DNA of 64,000 nucleotides from Prochlorococcus marinus XMU1405 (GCF_017696275.1 NZ_JAAORF010000003.1:62001-126000), one strand, 5' to 3'; shown: positions 28,700 to 37,149, counted from the stretch's first letter. The notes: a model not told the origin generated them from the sequence alone. Translations and numbers: made by a program.

Positions 28700-29311
28700 T
28701 TACCTATATAAATTTTTTCTGAGCCATGGCAAGCTTAAACCCATTACATTACTGAAACAACCCTCTATTTTTTCTATATATTTACCGCCTATACCTTCCA
28801 AGGCAAATCCTCCCGCGCAATATAAAGGTTCATTTGTATCTACATAACTCTTGATTTCCCAATCTTCCAACTTAGAAAAATCAACTCTTGAACTTACTAT
28901 TTTTTTTATTATTTCAGTGATTTTAAAAATTTTAGAAGTTGAATCAAAATTTCCAATTATCAGAGTATGACCAGTATGTAAAAATCCAAATTCTCCAGAC
29001 ATTTTTTTCCATCTAATAAATGCCTCCTCCTTATCAGATGGTTTTCCATAAGCTTCTCCTTTAAATTCAAAAATTGAATCGCACCCAAGTATTTCCAAAG
29101 GACCATAATTAAATTTTTCGGGCAATGATATATTTTGAATATTCTCAGATAAACTATTAGCCTTTTGAAAAGATAATTCCAAAGCTAAATTAAATATATT
29201 CTCTTCTTGAATAGTACTTTCATCAAAGTCGCTTGATATTTGGATAAATTCAATTTGACAATTTTCTAGTAATTTCTTTCTAGATTGAGAAGCAGAGGCT
29301 AGAATTAACAC
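28700..29311 (-). CDS. maf: Maf-like nucleotide pyrophosphatase
   Basis: A 203-residue house-cleaning NTP pyrophosphatase. [13 protein letters not shown] is the family N-terminus and [16 protein letters not shown] holds the catalytic Asp and the GKP loop. Family members hydrolyse dTTP/UTP or modified nucleotides. The middle of the protein is somewhat divergent from typical Maf. It converges on psbC and is divergent from cobQ. Confidence 0.9.
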   Translation of the reverse strand: MLILASASQSRKKLLENCQIEFIQISSDFDESTIQEENIFNLALELSFQKANSLSENIQNISLPEKFNYGPLEILGCDSIFEFKGEAYGKPSDKEEAFIRWKKMSGEFGFLHTGHTLIIGNFDSTSKIFKITEIIKKIVSSRVDFSKLEDWEIKSYVDTNEPLYCAGGFALEGIGGKYIEKIEGCFSNVMGLSLPWLRKNLYR

Positions 29312-29377
29312 AAATTTTTTACCAAATTATAATTCAATTTAATAATTAATAAATTTTAAAATTAATATAAATTACTA

Positions 29378-30907
29378 ATGGAGTCAGAAGCAAAATTACA
29401 TGAAATAAAGCAACCAATAATGGTCCTAGGCACTTGCAGTGGAGCAGGTAAATCTTTAACGGTTACTGCTATTTGCAGAATTCTTAAGAATTTAGGAGAA
29501 GAACCAATACCTTTTAAAGGACAAAATATGAGTAATAACGCCTGGGTTGATTGGGATGGCGGAGAGATGGCATATTCACAAGCACTTCAAGCTTTTGCTT
29601 GTGGTATTAATCCCTCTGCAAAGATGAATCCCATTTTATTAAAACCACAAGGGGACTCAACAAGCGAGGTGATTCACCTTGGGAAAAGCATAGGGACAAC
29701 AACCGCACAAAATTACTATAAAGATTGGTTTATTCCTGGTTGGGAAGTAATTAAAAAAAGTTTAAAGTCTATTTACGATAGGAATCCGAATTGCCGTTTA
29801 ATCATCGAAGGGGCTGGGAGTCCTGTAGAGATGAATTTGATTCATAGAGATCTTACTAATTTAAGAGTTGCTAAGTATTTAAATGCAAATTGCATTTTGG
29901 TTACTGATATTGAAAGGGGAGGCGTATTTGCACAAATAATTGGCACGCTTGAATTAATGAAGCCTGAAGAAAAGAAGCTTATTAAGGGAATTATTATAAA
30001 TAGATTCAGAGGAGACCTTTCATTATTTGAAGACGGGAAAAAATGGATAGAGAATAAAACTCAAATCCCTATTATTGGAATTATTCCATGGTTAAATGAT
30101 TCATTCCCTCCAGAGGATTCTTTAGATTTAATAGAAAAAAAATCACTTTTTAAAAATCCTGAAATCAAAGTTGGGATTATAAAATTACCATCTATTAGTA
30201 ACTTCTCAGATTTTGATCCCCTAGAAAATGAAGAAACAATATTAATTGAATGGATTAGAAAATCACAAAACCTAAGTAATTATGACTTCATTGTTCTGCC
30301 GGGGAGTAAACAAACCATTAAAGATCAAATATTTCTTGAAAATTCTGGCTTAACTCATGATATAAGGGACTATTCAAATAACGAAGGAAATATTATTGGA
30401 ATATGTGGAGGTTTACAAATGTTAGGGACTACACTTGAAGATCCTTATTTTAAAGAGGGTTCCAAAAATTATTCTGAACAAAAAATTAAAGGGATTGGAT
30501 TACTACCATTAAAAACGACTTTCTTTAAAAAAAAATTAACACGTCAAATCAAATCTAAATCTATATGGCCATGCCAATCAGAAATTAATGGATTTGAAAT
30601 TCATAATGGTCAAACTGTATTAGATGAAATCCAAAGTTCATTAAAGATTAATCCTATTTTTGAAGATTTAGATCTTGGTTGGTACAAAGAAAATGATAAA
30701 GGAGGAACTATTGCAGGAACATACATTCATGGGATCTTTGAAAATGACAGTTGGAGGGAGCAATACATTAATTTAATTAGGAAGAGTAAAAATCTACCAA
30801 TATTAAATAAAAAATCAATTTCTTATAAAGAAAAGAGACAATCCATTATTGATAATCTTGCGAATGAATTCCACAAACATTTAAATCTCAAATCATTTTT
30901 AAATTGA
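29378..30907 (+). CDS. cobQ: cobyric acid synthase
   Basis: A 509-residue glutamine-dependent amidase of cobalamin synthesis. The N-terminal ATP-binding domain has GTCSGAGKSLTVTA and IEGAGSPVEMN. The C-terminal class I glutaminase domain has Cys in GICGGLQMLG and His in TYIHGIFEN. It amidates the b, d, e and g side chains of adenosyl-cobyrinate diamide (pseudocobalamin in picocyanobacteria). It overlaps the ferredoxin gene by 4 bases (TTGA). Confidence 0.97.
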   Translation: MESEAKLHEIKQPIMVLGTCSGAGKSLTVTAICRILKNLGEEPIPFKGQNMSNNAWVDWDGGEMAYSQALQAFACGINPSAKMNPILLKPQGDSTSEVIHLGKSIGTTTAQNYYKDWFIPGWEVIKKSLKSIYDRNPNCRLIIEGAGSPVEMNLIHRDLTNLRVAKYLNANCILVTDIERGGVFAQIIGTLELMKPEEKKLIKGIIINRFRGDLSLFEDGKKWIENKTQIPIIGIIPWLNDSFPPEDSLDLIEKKSLFKNPEIKVGIIKLPSISNFSDFDPLENEETILIEWIRKSQNLSNYDFIVLPGSKQTIKDQIFLENSGLTHDIRDYSNNEGNIIGICGGLQMLGTTLEDPYFKEGSKNYSEQKIKGIGLLPLKTTFFKKKLTRQIKSKSIWPCQSEINGFEIHNGQTVLDEIQSSLKINPIFEDLDLGWYKENDKGGTIAGTYIHGIFENDSWREQYINLIRKSKNLPILNKKSISYKEKRQSIIDNLANEFHKHLNLKSFLN

Positions 30908-31155
30908 AAGAAACAAATATAAAAATAATATGGCCAAACAATAAAGAAACATTTGTTTCAGAGGGTGATGACTGGTTTTCTTCTGCTGAAAAAGCAGGTT
31001 TAGAAATCCCTACTGGCTGCCTCACTGGAAGTTGTGGAGCCTGTGAAATAGATGTAAATGGTGAAACAGTAAGGGCTTGTATAAGTAAAATTAAAAATAA
31101 AAAAAAATGTACGTTACAGGTTTCTTTAACTACTGACCCCTTTTGGGAAAAATAA
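30904..31155 (+). CDS. 2Fe-2S ferredoxin
   Basis: An 83-residue plant-type ferredoxin-like protein starting at TTG 30904 inside the cobQ stop. Cluster ligands are visible as GCLTGSCGACEI plus ACI further on. It is shorter than PetF and lacks its typical ends, so it is a specialised carrier. The overlap suggests it may supply electrons for cobalamin work, but that is inference from context. Confidence 0.85.
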   Translation: MKETNIKIIWPNNKETFVSEGDDWFSSAEKAGLEIPTGCLTGSCGACEIDVNGETVRACISKIKNKKKCTLQVSLTTDPFWEK

Positions 31156-31161
31156 ATTTCA

Positions 31162-31710
31162 CTAAACATTACCTATTATTAGATAAAGGAAAACATAGTA
31201 AAAAAATGATCCTAAAAATGTATTTATTAGAATAACCTTCTTTTTGATTTTGGAAGAGGCAATAATATAGCTACCCAAAACATGAGGCAGGATTGGAAAA
31301 GATCTTATGATTAAAATATAAAAAGATCTAAAAGTAATATTGTCAAAAAATTTATAAAACTTATTTTCCTCTGGTTTTTTAAAAAATAATATATTTCTAG
31401 AAAATTTAAATTTAATTTTCCTCAGAATAAGAACTTGAATTACACTTAAAATGGTTAAAGCAGGAGAAAAAAATAAAACATAATGCAACCCAAAATTCTT
31501 TATTAATAAAAAATCAAAAATAATTGATAATGGTAGGCCTAAAAATATAGAAACTATATTTAAAGCAATCAAATATTTGTATTGAATATTATTAAATAAG
31601 AACTCAATATCATAGGTATACTTGAATAATAGAGCAAAAAAATAAACAACTAAATAGGTAAAAAATATTTTAATAATTACTGAGTTAAAATATAGATTTT
31701 TTTTATTCAT
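31162..31710 (-). CDS. multi-pass membrane protein, possibly TVP38/DedA-like
   Basis: A 182-residue very hydrophobic protein with about five spans. The C-terminal part RSFPILPHVLGSYIIAS followed by VILINTFLGS resembles the Arg-Pro-Gly pattern of TVP38/TMEM64 and DedA proteins. The family call is tentative. It converges on the ferredoxin gene with a 6-base gap. Confidence 0.5.
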   Translation of the reverse strand: MNKKNLYFNSVIIKIFFTYLVVYFFALLFKYTYDIEFLFNNIQYKYLIALNIVSIFLGLPLSIIFDFLLIKNFGLHYVLFFSPALTILSVIQVLILRKIKFKFSRNILFFKKPEENKFYKFFDNITFRSFYILIIRSFPILPHVLGSYIIASSKIKKKVILINTFLGSFFYYVFLYLIIGNV

Positions 31711-31898
31711 ATGAGATGAACATTAATAATGATTATCAAAAACGTAGAGGGCAAATAACATCTTTTTCCTACATGGGAAATTATAGAACCAAACAGGAAA
31801 TAATTTGAAAAGAACTAATTTTATCCATTATCAAATTTTTTTTATAGGGAACATTTAGAACGACACAGGAAAATATAAAGCGGTAACAAATTTTTCAT

Positions 31899-31924
31899 AA
31901 AAAAAAGACCCCTATAATGGGGCC
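31899..31924 (-). terminator. rho-independent terminator of the small RNA
   Basis: Six-pair stem (31907-31912 with 31919-31924, one G-T pair), loop ATTATA, and a T8 tract on the minus strand. Confidence 0.8.
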
Positions 31925-31989
31925 TTTCATGGTTTTACTAAAAAAGTGTTTCCTTGTTTCCACTTTATAAGTTAAACCACTCTTCACAC
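31899..31989 (-). ncRNA. Yfr2-family-like small RNA
   Basis: Read on the minus strand: an outer stem TGGTTT/AAACCA (31974-31979 with 31930-31935), an inner stem AAAGTG/CACTTT (31961-31966 with 31943-31948) closing a 12-base loop GAAACAAGGAAA, then a terminator GGCCCC-ATTATA-GGGGTC followed by eight T. A hairpin with a GGAAACAAGGAAAC loop plus terminator is how I remember the abundant Yfr2/Cyano-1 RNAs of marine picocyanobacteria. The 5' end is estimated from a TAAATT box at about 31996-32001. Confidence 0.65.
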
Positions 31990-32057
31990 TTTTTTAATTT
32001 ATGCCATGAAGTTTTTTTTCGTGGACGAGACAAATGGAATGTTACTTAACTGTCACA

Positions 32058-32084
32058 TATGCCAGTTTTTCATTTCTGGGCATA
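32058..32084. repeat. imperfect inverted repeat
   Basis: TATGCCAG and CTGGGCATA can pair with a one-base bulge across a T-rich loop. No T tract follows on either strand, so it is not a simple terminator. It lies just upstream of the small RNA promoter on the minus strand. Confidence 0.3.
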
Positions 32085-32193
32085 ATGCAAAAAAAAGACA
32101 TAAATACAGAAAAAGGAGTGTTTACTTATCAGAGATTAACGTGTGAAGAGTTTCCAATTTGTTTAACTTACTAAGAAAAGGTATAAATTTTAT

Positions 32194-32322
32194 ATGGTAT
32201 TACCTTCTCCTAAAATAGCAATTGGACTATGGCTTATAAGTATTGGAATAGTGGTTACTTTTGATATCAAAAATGAATTATTTGAAAATAAAGAGTACAA
32301 GAAAAATTTTGGTGCGCAGTAA
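32194..32322 (+). CDS. small membrane protein (42 aa)
   Basis: Open frame from ATG 32194 to TAA 32322. The product MVLPSPKIAIGLWLISIGIV... has one membrane span (about residues 8-24) and a charged C-terminal tail with acidic then basic residues. A GAAAAGG run (32174-32180) lies 13 bases upstream as a weak ribosome site. It is isolated between the RNA region and the rhomboid gene. Family unknown. Confidence 0.5.
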   Translation: MVLPSPKIAIGLWLISIGIVVTFDIKNELFENKEYKKNFGAQ

Positions 32323-32359
32323 AACAAAGATATTAATTTGATCAATAAATAATTATCTT

Positions 32360-32965
32360 TTAGATCAAGAATAAAAAAAATCCAGCAATAAGTCCACTTA
32401 TATGGCCCAATAAACTAACTTCAGGTAAGAAAGAGAAAATCAATCCTAAAGTGCATATTGTCTTTAACATTTTTTGCACTTCATAATTAGATTTTAAACT
32501 AATTTTTTTGCCTAAAAAGCGACTCTTTCCATAAAAAGATGCTAACAGTAAGAATCCAAATAAAGCATAAATTATTCCACTAAATCCTAAAGCGGCATAG
32601 TTGGGATAGAAATTAAGAAAGTAAGATAAAATCTTTTCGTAAACCCAGATAATAAAAAAATTAAAAAAAGAACAAATTAAAATAAATTTCAGATAAAAAA
32701 ATCTGCTTTCTATTCCAAGTCTAATCAAAAAATATCTTGTAATGATTATCCCACCAAGATTACTCAATAAATGATTTAAATCTGCATGAACTAGGATTGA
32801 TGTGAGAATCCTATGAGGTTGATCACTAATTAGTCTTGGTACAAAATATAAAATTTCTTTATCAAAAACCCTAATTAAATCTGTAAGTATAAAAACTATA
32901 ATTAAAAGAGATGCGCTTAAGATGTATTGCCAATCATTTTTAGATATTGAATTATTAATATCCAT
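32360..32965 (-). CDS. rhomboid-family intramembrane serine protease
   Basis: A 201-residue six-span protein. HADLNHLLSN in the second span region, the catalytic Ser in GFSGIIYALFG and the catalytic His in LLGHISGLIAGF match rhomboid proteases. It probably cleaves single-pass membrane proteins in the plasma or thylakoid membrane; the target is unknown. Confidence 0.85.
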   Translation of the reverse strand: MDINNSISKNDWQYILSASLLIIVFILTDLIRVFDKEILYFVPRLISDQPHRILTSILVHADLNHLLSNLGGIIITRYFLIRLGIESRFFYLKFILICSFFNFFIIWVYEKILSYFLNFYPNYAALGFSGIIYALFGFLLLASFYGKSRFLGKKISLKSNYEVQKMLKTICTLGLIFSFLPEVSLLGHISGLIAGFFLFLI

Positions 32966-33059
32966 ATTTTCTCTAGTTTTATAATCAAAGAATATCTACT
33001 TACTGATAAAAAAAGAACGTGAAAAGGGGATTTTGAATGTCTTGAATTTTATATTACCT

Positions 33060-33218
33060 TTAGTAAACTTTGCAATGAGAACTTGTTGGGTGGTCTATGC
33101 ATTCTTTTTCCCAATAATCTTGCCTAGGGTCTTTTGGCAGTTGATAATTAAAATCATGCATTTTCCAAATATCTGAAGTTGCATTTTTTAGGGCAGTTAA
33201 TGGAGTGGTTAGTCTCAT
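33060..33218 (-). CDS. CP12-like mini-protein (52 aa)
   Basis: A 52-codon frame with a strong ribosome site (AAGGAGGT, 5 bases before the ATG at 33218-33216). The C-terminus WEKECIDHPTSSHCKVY has Cys40-x3-Pro-x4-Cys49 followed by K-x-Y. This is the same pattern as the C-terminal GAPDH-binding loop of CP12 (CxxxPxxxxC-R-x-Y). The N-terminal half has no CP12 first cysteine pair. It may bind GAPDH or another dehydrogenase, or be a truncated regulator. Confidence 0.65.
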   Translation of the reverse strand: MRLTTPLTALKNATSDIWKMHDFNYQLPKDPRQDYWEKECIDHPTSSHCKVY

Positions 33219-33272
33219 AAACCTCCTTTATGACTACTTCTTAATTATCCTCCTATTCAATTGAAATTAATA

Positions 33273-33294
33273 GAGTATTAATACCCGAGTATTA
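33273..33294 (+). promoter_or_regulatory. direct repeat at a candidate promoter
   Basis: GAGTATTA occurs at 33273-33280 and 33287-33294, a 14-base period. The second copy overlaps TATTAG (33290-33295), a possible -10 box. TTGAAA at 33261-33266 is a possible -35, but the spacing is long. Confidence 0.35.
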
Positions 33295-33299
33295 GTGCT

Positions 33300-33431
33300 T
33301 TGTGGTTGTCAAAACTATCTCTTCCCATTCATTAGGAGTAGAAAGAATTCAGAAGTCAAGGGCACTTCATCGACTCTCTGGACATCGAGGCACATGAGAC
33401 TCAAAAGGGCAAACAAATGTCCTCTTTTTTT
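33300..33431 (+). ncRNA. candidate small RNA (or 31-codon gene) with terminator
   Basis: An isolated + strand unit of about 130 bases, near 43% G+C by hand count over 122 bases, well above the surrounding gaps. It ends in a clear terminator. A GTG frame at 33302-33397 could encode 31 residues (VVKTISSHSLG...), but its codons lack the A/T third-base bias of neighbouring genes, so a structured RNA is more likely. It converges on tRNA-Ser. No known family recognised. Confidence 0.5.
33406..33431 (+). terminator. rho-independent terminator
   Basis: AGGGCA-AACAAA-TGTCCT stem-loop (one G-T pair) followed by C and seven T. It points away from the CP12-like gene and toward tRNA-Ser, so it belongs to a separate + strand transcript. 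Confidence 0.7.
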
Positions 33432-33491
33432 AAATTTTATAAGTACTTTTTATTAAATAATTACATTGATAATGGGAAAGATTACAAAAAA

Positions 33492-33576
33492 CGGAGAGGG
33501 TGGGATTCGAACCCACGAATAGTTTCCTATTAAACGATTTCGAATCGTTCGCTTTCGACCGCTCAGCCACCTCTCC
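33492..33576 (-). tRNA. tRNA-Ser (anticodon CGA)
   Basis: An 85-base cloverleaf on the minus strand: acceptor GGAGAGG/CCTCTCC with discriminator G, D-arm TGGCTGAGCGGT, anticodon loop TTCGAAA giving CGA (reads UCG), a long variable arm typical of Ser, and T-arm GGGTTCGAATCCC. No CCA is encoded. Confidence 0.96.
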
Positions 33577-33638
33577 CTAATTAAAGAATATATTTAAATT
33601 TCATATATTATGTTTTCAATCTATATATATCTTTATTT

Positions 33639-34661
33639 TCAATTCCACCCTGAATCTTTCATCAATTTTATCGCAAGTGAATTATTTACTCCAAGGTCCT
33701 CTACCGTTACGCTATCAGGATTAAATTCTCCAAAGTTTTTGACAATTGGATTTTGATTAACCTCTTTTAATGGATGTTCAAAGGTAGGAGCAGCAAGACC
33801 TTTACTTCCTAATGGAGATGCTAAATACTCAAGAAGCTTAGTAGCCTCATCCTTATTAGTTGCGTATTTAGCAACACCGCCTGCGCTAATATTTACATGC
33901 GCAGGACTAGGTGTAAGGACTACCGTTTTTTTTGCATATAAAGCATCCCTTCTACCATTAACCCCAGCTAACATTCTCGCAACATAATAATGATTAACAA
34001 TCCCTATGCCGCACTTCTTCTTGGAAACTGCTCTAATTATTGAAATATCGCCTGGGAAGAAAGGTTGAGAAACATTAGAAATCATTCCGTTCAACCATTC
34101 TCTGGTTTTTATTTCCCCTTTATTAACAATTTGGTTGGCAACTAAAGATTGATTATATGGACTTTTTCTATTCCTTAAGCAAACCTTACCTTTTAATGAT
34201 GGATCAGCTAAATCTGTATAGTCTTTAATCTTAGTTATATCAACAACCTTAGGATTCGCGACCATAACTCTAACTCTTCGAGTTAGTGCATACCATTGCT
34301 TATCCCTATCTTTTAAACCAACTGGTACATTATTTTCCAAAGATGTAGATTCTATACTTTGAAGTAATCCTGCCTTTGCAGCATTAGTGATTCTTGCCGC
34401 ATCAACAAGCAATATTAAATCAGCTTGAGAGTTCTTTCCTTCTCTTTTCAATCTTTCAATTAAAGAAATCCCCGCTGCTTCTATGAGCCTAACTTTTATT
34501 CCAGTTTCTTCTGCGAATTTTTTGTATACCATTCTATCAGTATTATAATGTCTCCCTGAATAAACTCTGACTTCTTTTTCTGTGGAATTTACAGGTATAT
34601 TTGAATTAATAAAAAAACTAAAAGCTAAAGCTGAAAAGAAGAGTTTTTTAAACTTTTGCAC
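33639..34661 (-). CDS. futA: iron(III) ABC transporter substrate-binding protein (FutA/IdiA type)
   Basis: A 340-residue protein with a signal peptide (about residues 1-26, KKLFFSALAFSFFINSNIPV). YSGRHYNTD supplies the His and Tyr near the N-terminus, and VNHYYVARML supplies the paired Tyr that bind ferric iron in FutA proteins. It delivers iron from the periplasm to a FutB/FutC-type importer encoded elsewhere. The start is 102 bases from the divergent piuC-type gene, a gap where Fur control would be expected. Confidence 0.93.
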   Translation of the reverse strand: MQKFKKLFFSALAFSFFINSNIPVNSTEKEVRVYSGRHYNTDRMVYKKFAEETGIKVRLIEAAGISLIERLKREGKNSQADLILLVDAARITNAAKAGLLQSIESTSLENNVPVGLKDRDKQWYALTRRVRVMVANPKVVDITKIKDYTDLADPSLKGKVCLRNRKSPYNQSLVANQIVNKGEIKTREWLNGMISNVSQPFFPGDISIIRAVSKKKCGIGIVNHYYVARMLAGVNGRRDALYAKKTVVLTPSPAHVNISAGGVAKYATNKDEATKLLEYLASPLGSKGLAAPTFEHPLKEVNQNPIVKNFGEFNPDSVTVEDLGVNNSLAIKLMKDSGWN

Positions 34662-34763
34662 TTTTTTTAAATAGTATCTATGGTTACTTTATACACATCT
34701 AAAGAACGAGAATCCTAAAAGATATTTCTAATACATTATCTTGTATCATTTTTTATAAATTAA

Positions 34764-35429
34764 ATGAATTATTTAACCATCCCACTACTAATTAACGAAG
34801 AGATAGAAACAATAAATTCAAATTTCAAAAATCATAACGCTCTTTGGGAGGATGGCAAAAGAACTGCTGGAAGTCATGCTTCAAAAGTAAAAAATAATTT
34901 GCAATTAAATAGAAACTCAGAATTGTCAAAGAAATGCGCTGAATTAATAAAAATTAAGATCCTCGCTAACCAATTGATTAAAAGTTTTGCATTACCAAAA
35001 TTAATACATGGAATAATGTTTACCAAGTCCAAAAAAAACATGGGATATGGAAGGCATGTAGATAATCCGTTCATGTCTTCGGGCAGATCAGACTTATCAT
35101 TCACTATTTCATTAAGTCATAAAGATTCATATGAAGGAGGAGAATTACTTATAGAAACAATTAATTCAGAAAACAAATTTAAGCTCGATGCTGGAGAAAT
35201 AATTATTTATCCAAGTACCTATCTTCATTCAGTTGAAGATATACAAAGTGGAGAGAGAATAGTATGTGTAGGTTGGATTGAAAGTTATGTTAAGTCAATT
35301 GAAGAAAGAGAATATTTGTTTGATCTTGATGCAGGAGCTAAAGGTTTATTAGCGAAACATGGGAGGTCAGATGAACTGGATTTGATATTTAAATCATATT
35401 CAAACATTCTCAGATTACTAGGTAATTAG
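34764..35429 (+). CDS. PiuC/YbiX-type Fe(II)/2-oxoglutarate dioxygenase
   Basis: A 221-residue PKHD-type hydroxylase. The iron facial triad is visible: HVD in GRHVDNPF and distal His in STYLHSVEDI, followed by the 2-oxoglutarate Arg in GERIVCVGW. In proteobacteria piuC accompanies siderophore receptors. Here it is divergent from futA, so a role in iron acquisition or adaptation is likely, though the substrate is unknown. Confidence 0.88.
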   Translation: MNYLTIPLLINEEIETINSNFKNHNALWEDGKRTAGSHASKVKNNLQLNRNSELSKKCAELIKIKILANQLIKSFALPKLIHGIMFTKSKKNMGYGRHVDNPFMSSGRSDLSFTISLSHKDSYEGGELLIETINSENKFKLDAGEIIIYPSTYLHSVEDIQSGERIVCVGWIESYVKSIEEREYLFDLDAGAKGLLAKHGRSDELDLIFKSYSNILRLLGN

Positions 35430-35500
35430 AGAATCATTTTATACACTCAATAGAAAATAACTTTTAGAGTGTTTATCATAAAAAAAGCAAATTAAATAAA

Positions 35501-35740
35501 ATGCCAAGAAAAAGTCCAATTTCATTATTTTTAGCAGCAACAAGTATTCTTTCTATTGCAGCAACTGAAAATATTTCAACAAAAGCTGGTGAAAATGAAA
35601 TTGGAGGATTAAAGGAATGGAATACCAATATGCCTATTGATGCAGATTTCATACTCGATGAAAATGCTCAAAGATTAGCTGATGAAGCAGCAAAATCTAG
35701 CACCTGTATTCCTATTGGAGAAGGAGAGAATTGTTGGTAA
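35501..35740 (+). CDS. small secreted protein with C-terminal cysteine pair
   Basis: A 79-residue protein with a Sec signal (SPISLFLAATSILSIAA) and an acidic mature part. It ends in CIPIGEGENCW, with two Cys eight residues apart that could form a disulfide. It sits between piuC and the porin and ends at a shared terminator. Its location suggests a role in the iron-related cell envelope, but no family is recognised. Confidence 0.6.
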   Translation: MPRKSPISLFLAATSILSIAATENISTKAGENEIGGLKEWNTNMPIDADFILDENAQRLADEAAKSSTCIPIGEGENCW

Positions 35741-35778
35741 AAAACTTACTTTAAAAAATAATAAAGTCCAAAAAAAAA

Positions 35779-35799
35779 CACCCCTTGGGGTGTTTTTTT
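35779..35799. terminator. bidirectional terminator
   Basis: CACCCCTTGGGGTG palindromic stem (35779-35792) with A tract on the left and T7 on the right, between the convergent secreted-protein and porin genes. Confidence 0.85.
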
Positions 35800-35815
35800 A
35801 TGTAACGAAGTGAAT

Positions 35816-37114
35816 TTAGAATTTAAATGTTGTTGTAAGTACAGTACCAAAAATGTCATCTTCTACTGAATCTTCAACATTAGTACCACCAAAGACTGCT
35901 GGTCTTACCTCAATTGAATCATTAGGCCTGAAAGCATAGTATGCTTCCCAAATAAAAGGATCAACATCAGTAGTTGTACAAGTACCATTACAATCAGTAA
36001 CTTTCAGGGGCTGAGTTACAGCAAAGCCAATTCTATCGTCAGCTTGGAAGATATCTTTCCAAGTTAAACCAACAAAGTAACTGTCAGAATCTTTATCTGC
36101 ACCAACTGCGATTTCGTCATCTGCAGATCTAGTGTCGTATCCAACTGATATTTCGGGAGTAGCAGTACCAGAATCTTCTGGTCTCCAATAACCTCTGAAA
36201 GCGTAACCAGTGAAGTCTCCAACCTTCATGGCCGCTGCCTTAGCAGTCGCATTATATGAATGAGATGACCAGTTTTGCTGATTAGATAATGTAGCAGAAA
36301 GATGCCAATTATCAGTTGTGTAAGCAACCTGAGTGTCCCATTTGTTCACATCAGTCTTACCTAGCATTCCAGCAGCACCATCAGCTCCCTTGGATACCAC
36401 ATTAGTAGCAAAACCAAATCCACCTTCAGACTCCCATTTAAGACCAGCACCAACGTCTGTACTTGCTCCAAAGTTAGCATTACCGCCAAGTTTCATAGAT
36501 TTCAATGCGCCTGGCTTATAAATGGAAGGAGTTATATACATGTAGTAGTTTTCGATCCTTGGTCCCACAAAAGCTGTAATGTTATCACCAATAGTGGTTG
36601 TGTACCAAAGTTTATCTACGCTTAAAGAATCATTCCAATCTTTTGTCTCAATGTGGTAAGTCTCCTTAAGATCCCATTGGCTATCTCCGGCGCCACCAAC
36701 GTCTCCTGATTTAAGACGAACATAAAGATTATCATCACCATTGAAACTTGTGTTCAAGTTCATTGAGTATACGTAACCTGTTTGGGTTGCTTCATTACCG
36801 CCGATGTTGTCTCCACCATCTACAGCACCAATCCACATGACAGCTTTACCATCCATCGATGTAGTGCTTGAAAAAGCACCTGCTTCAAAATTATTTTGTT
36901 GAGCCTCAAGGCCATCAACACGACCTTTAAGGTTTGCAATATCTTCACTAACTTCGTTAATGAATGTTTTATTGTCTAATTTTGAAGTTTTTGATTTGCT
37001 ACGTGTGTAGCTGTTCATTTCTTCTAAATTGACTACATCGGAAGCTTGGGCAACAACAGGAGCTAATAAGCTCAATGATGCTCCAGCTACCAACATTTGT
37101 TGGAAGAGTTTCAT
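35816..37114 (-). CDS. outer-membrane porin (cyanobacterial, iron-uptake porin type)
   Basis: A 432-residue protein with signal peptide (KLFQQMLVAGASLSLLAPVV, cleavage near AQA), a short SLH-like and coiled linker (SEDIANLKGRVDGLEAQQNN) and a long beta-strand region rich in Gly, Asp and aromatic residues, ending in TTTFKF with terminal Phe as outer-membrane proteins do. An internal CNGTCTTTD loop may be disulfide-bonded. Homologues are major cyanobacterial porins, some linked to iron uptake. The leader contains a 5-pair hairpin (37134-37149). Confidence 0.88.
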   Translation of the reverse strand: MKLFQQMLVAGASLSLLAPVVAQASDVVNLEEMNSYTRSKSKTSKLDNKTFINEVSEDIANLKGRVDGLEAQQNNFEAGAFSSTTSMDGKAVMWIGAVDGGDNIGGNEATQTGYVYSMNLNTSFNGDDNLYVRLKSGDVGGAGDSQWDLKETYHIETKDWNDSLSVDKLWYTTTIGDNITAFVGPRIENYYMYITPSIYKPGALKSMKLGGNANFGASTDVGAGLKWESEGGFGFATNVVSKGADGAAGMLGKTDVNKWDTQVAYTTDNWHLSATLSNQQNWSSHSYNATAKAAAMKVGDFTGYAFRGYWRPEDSGTATPEISVGYDTRSADDEIAVGADKDSDSYFVGLTWKDIFQADDRIGFAVTQPLKVTDCNGTCTTTDVDPFIWEAYYAFRPNDSIEVRPAVFGGTNVEDSVEDDIFGTVLTTTFKF

Positions 37115-37133
37115 TTTACCTCACACTAAAATA

Positions 37134-37149
37134 ACCCGATAAAACGGGT
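37134..37149 (-). promoter_or_regulatory. leader hairpin of the porin gene
   Basis: ACCCG-TTTTAT-CGGGT on the minus strand, 20 bases before the ATG. A GTGAGGT ribosome site lies between. It could protect the mRNA end or be a small-RNA target. Confidence 0.35.

Larger units (their letters stand above)
31711..32193. other. 483-base gap with RNA signals, no protein gene seen
   Basis: This is the longest gap without a reading frame in the window. It holds a minus-strand small RNA candidate with terminator (31899-31989) and an imperfect hairpin at 32058-32084. The left 180 bases show only A+T-rich sequence with two loosely similar CAGGAAA words (about 31793-31800 and 31866-31872). Confidence 0.6.

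Noticed and set aside
34662-34763. Fur box between futA and piuC
   Set aside because: The gap is A+T-rich and has partial matches such as GATAATGTATTAGA, but no convincing 19-base symmetric site by eye.
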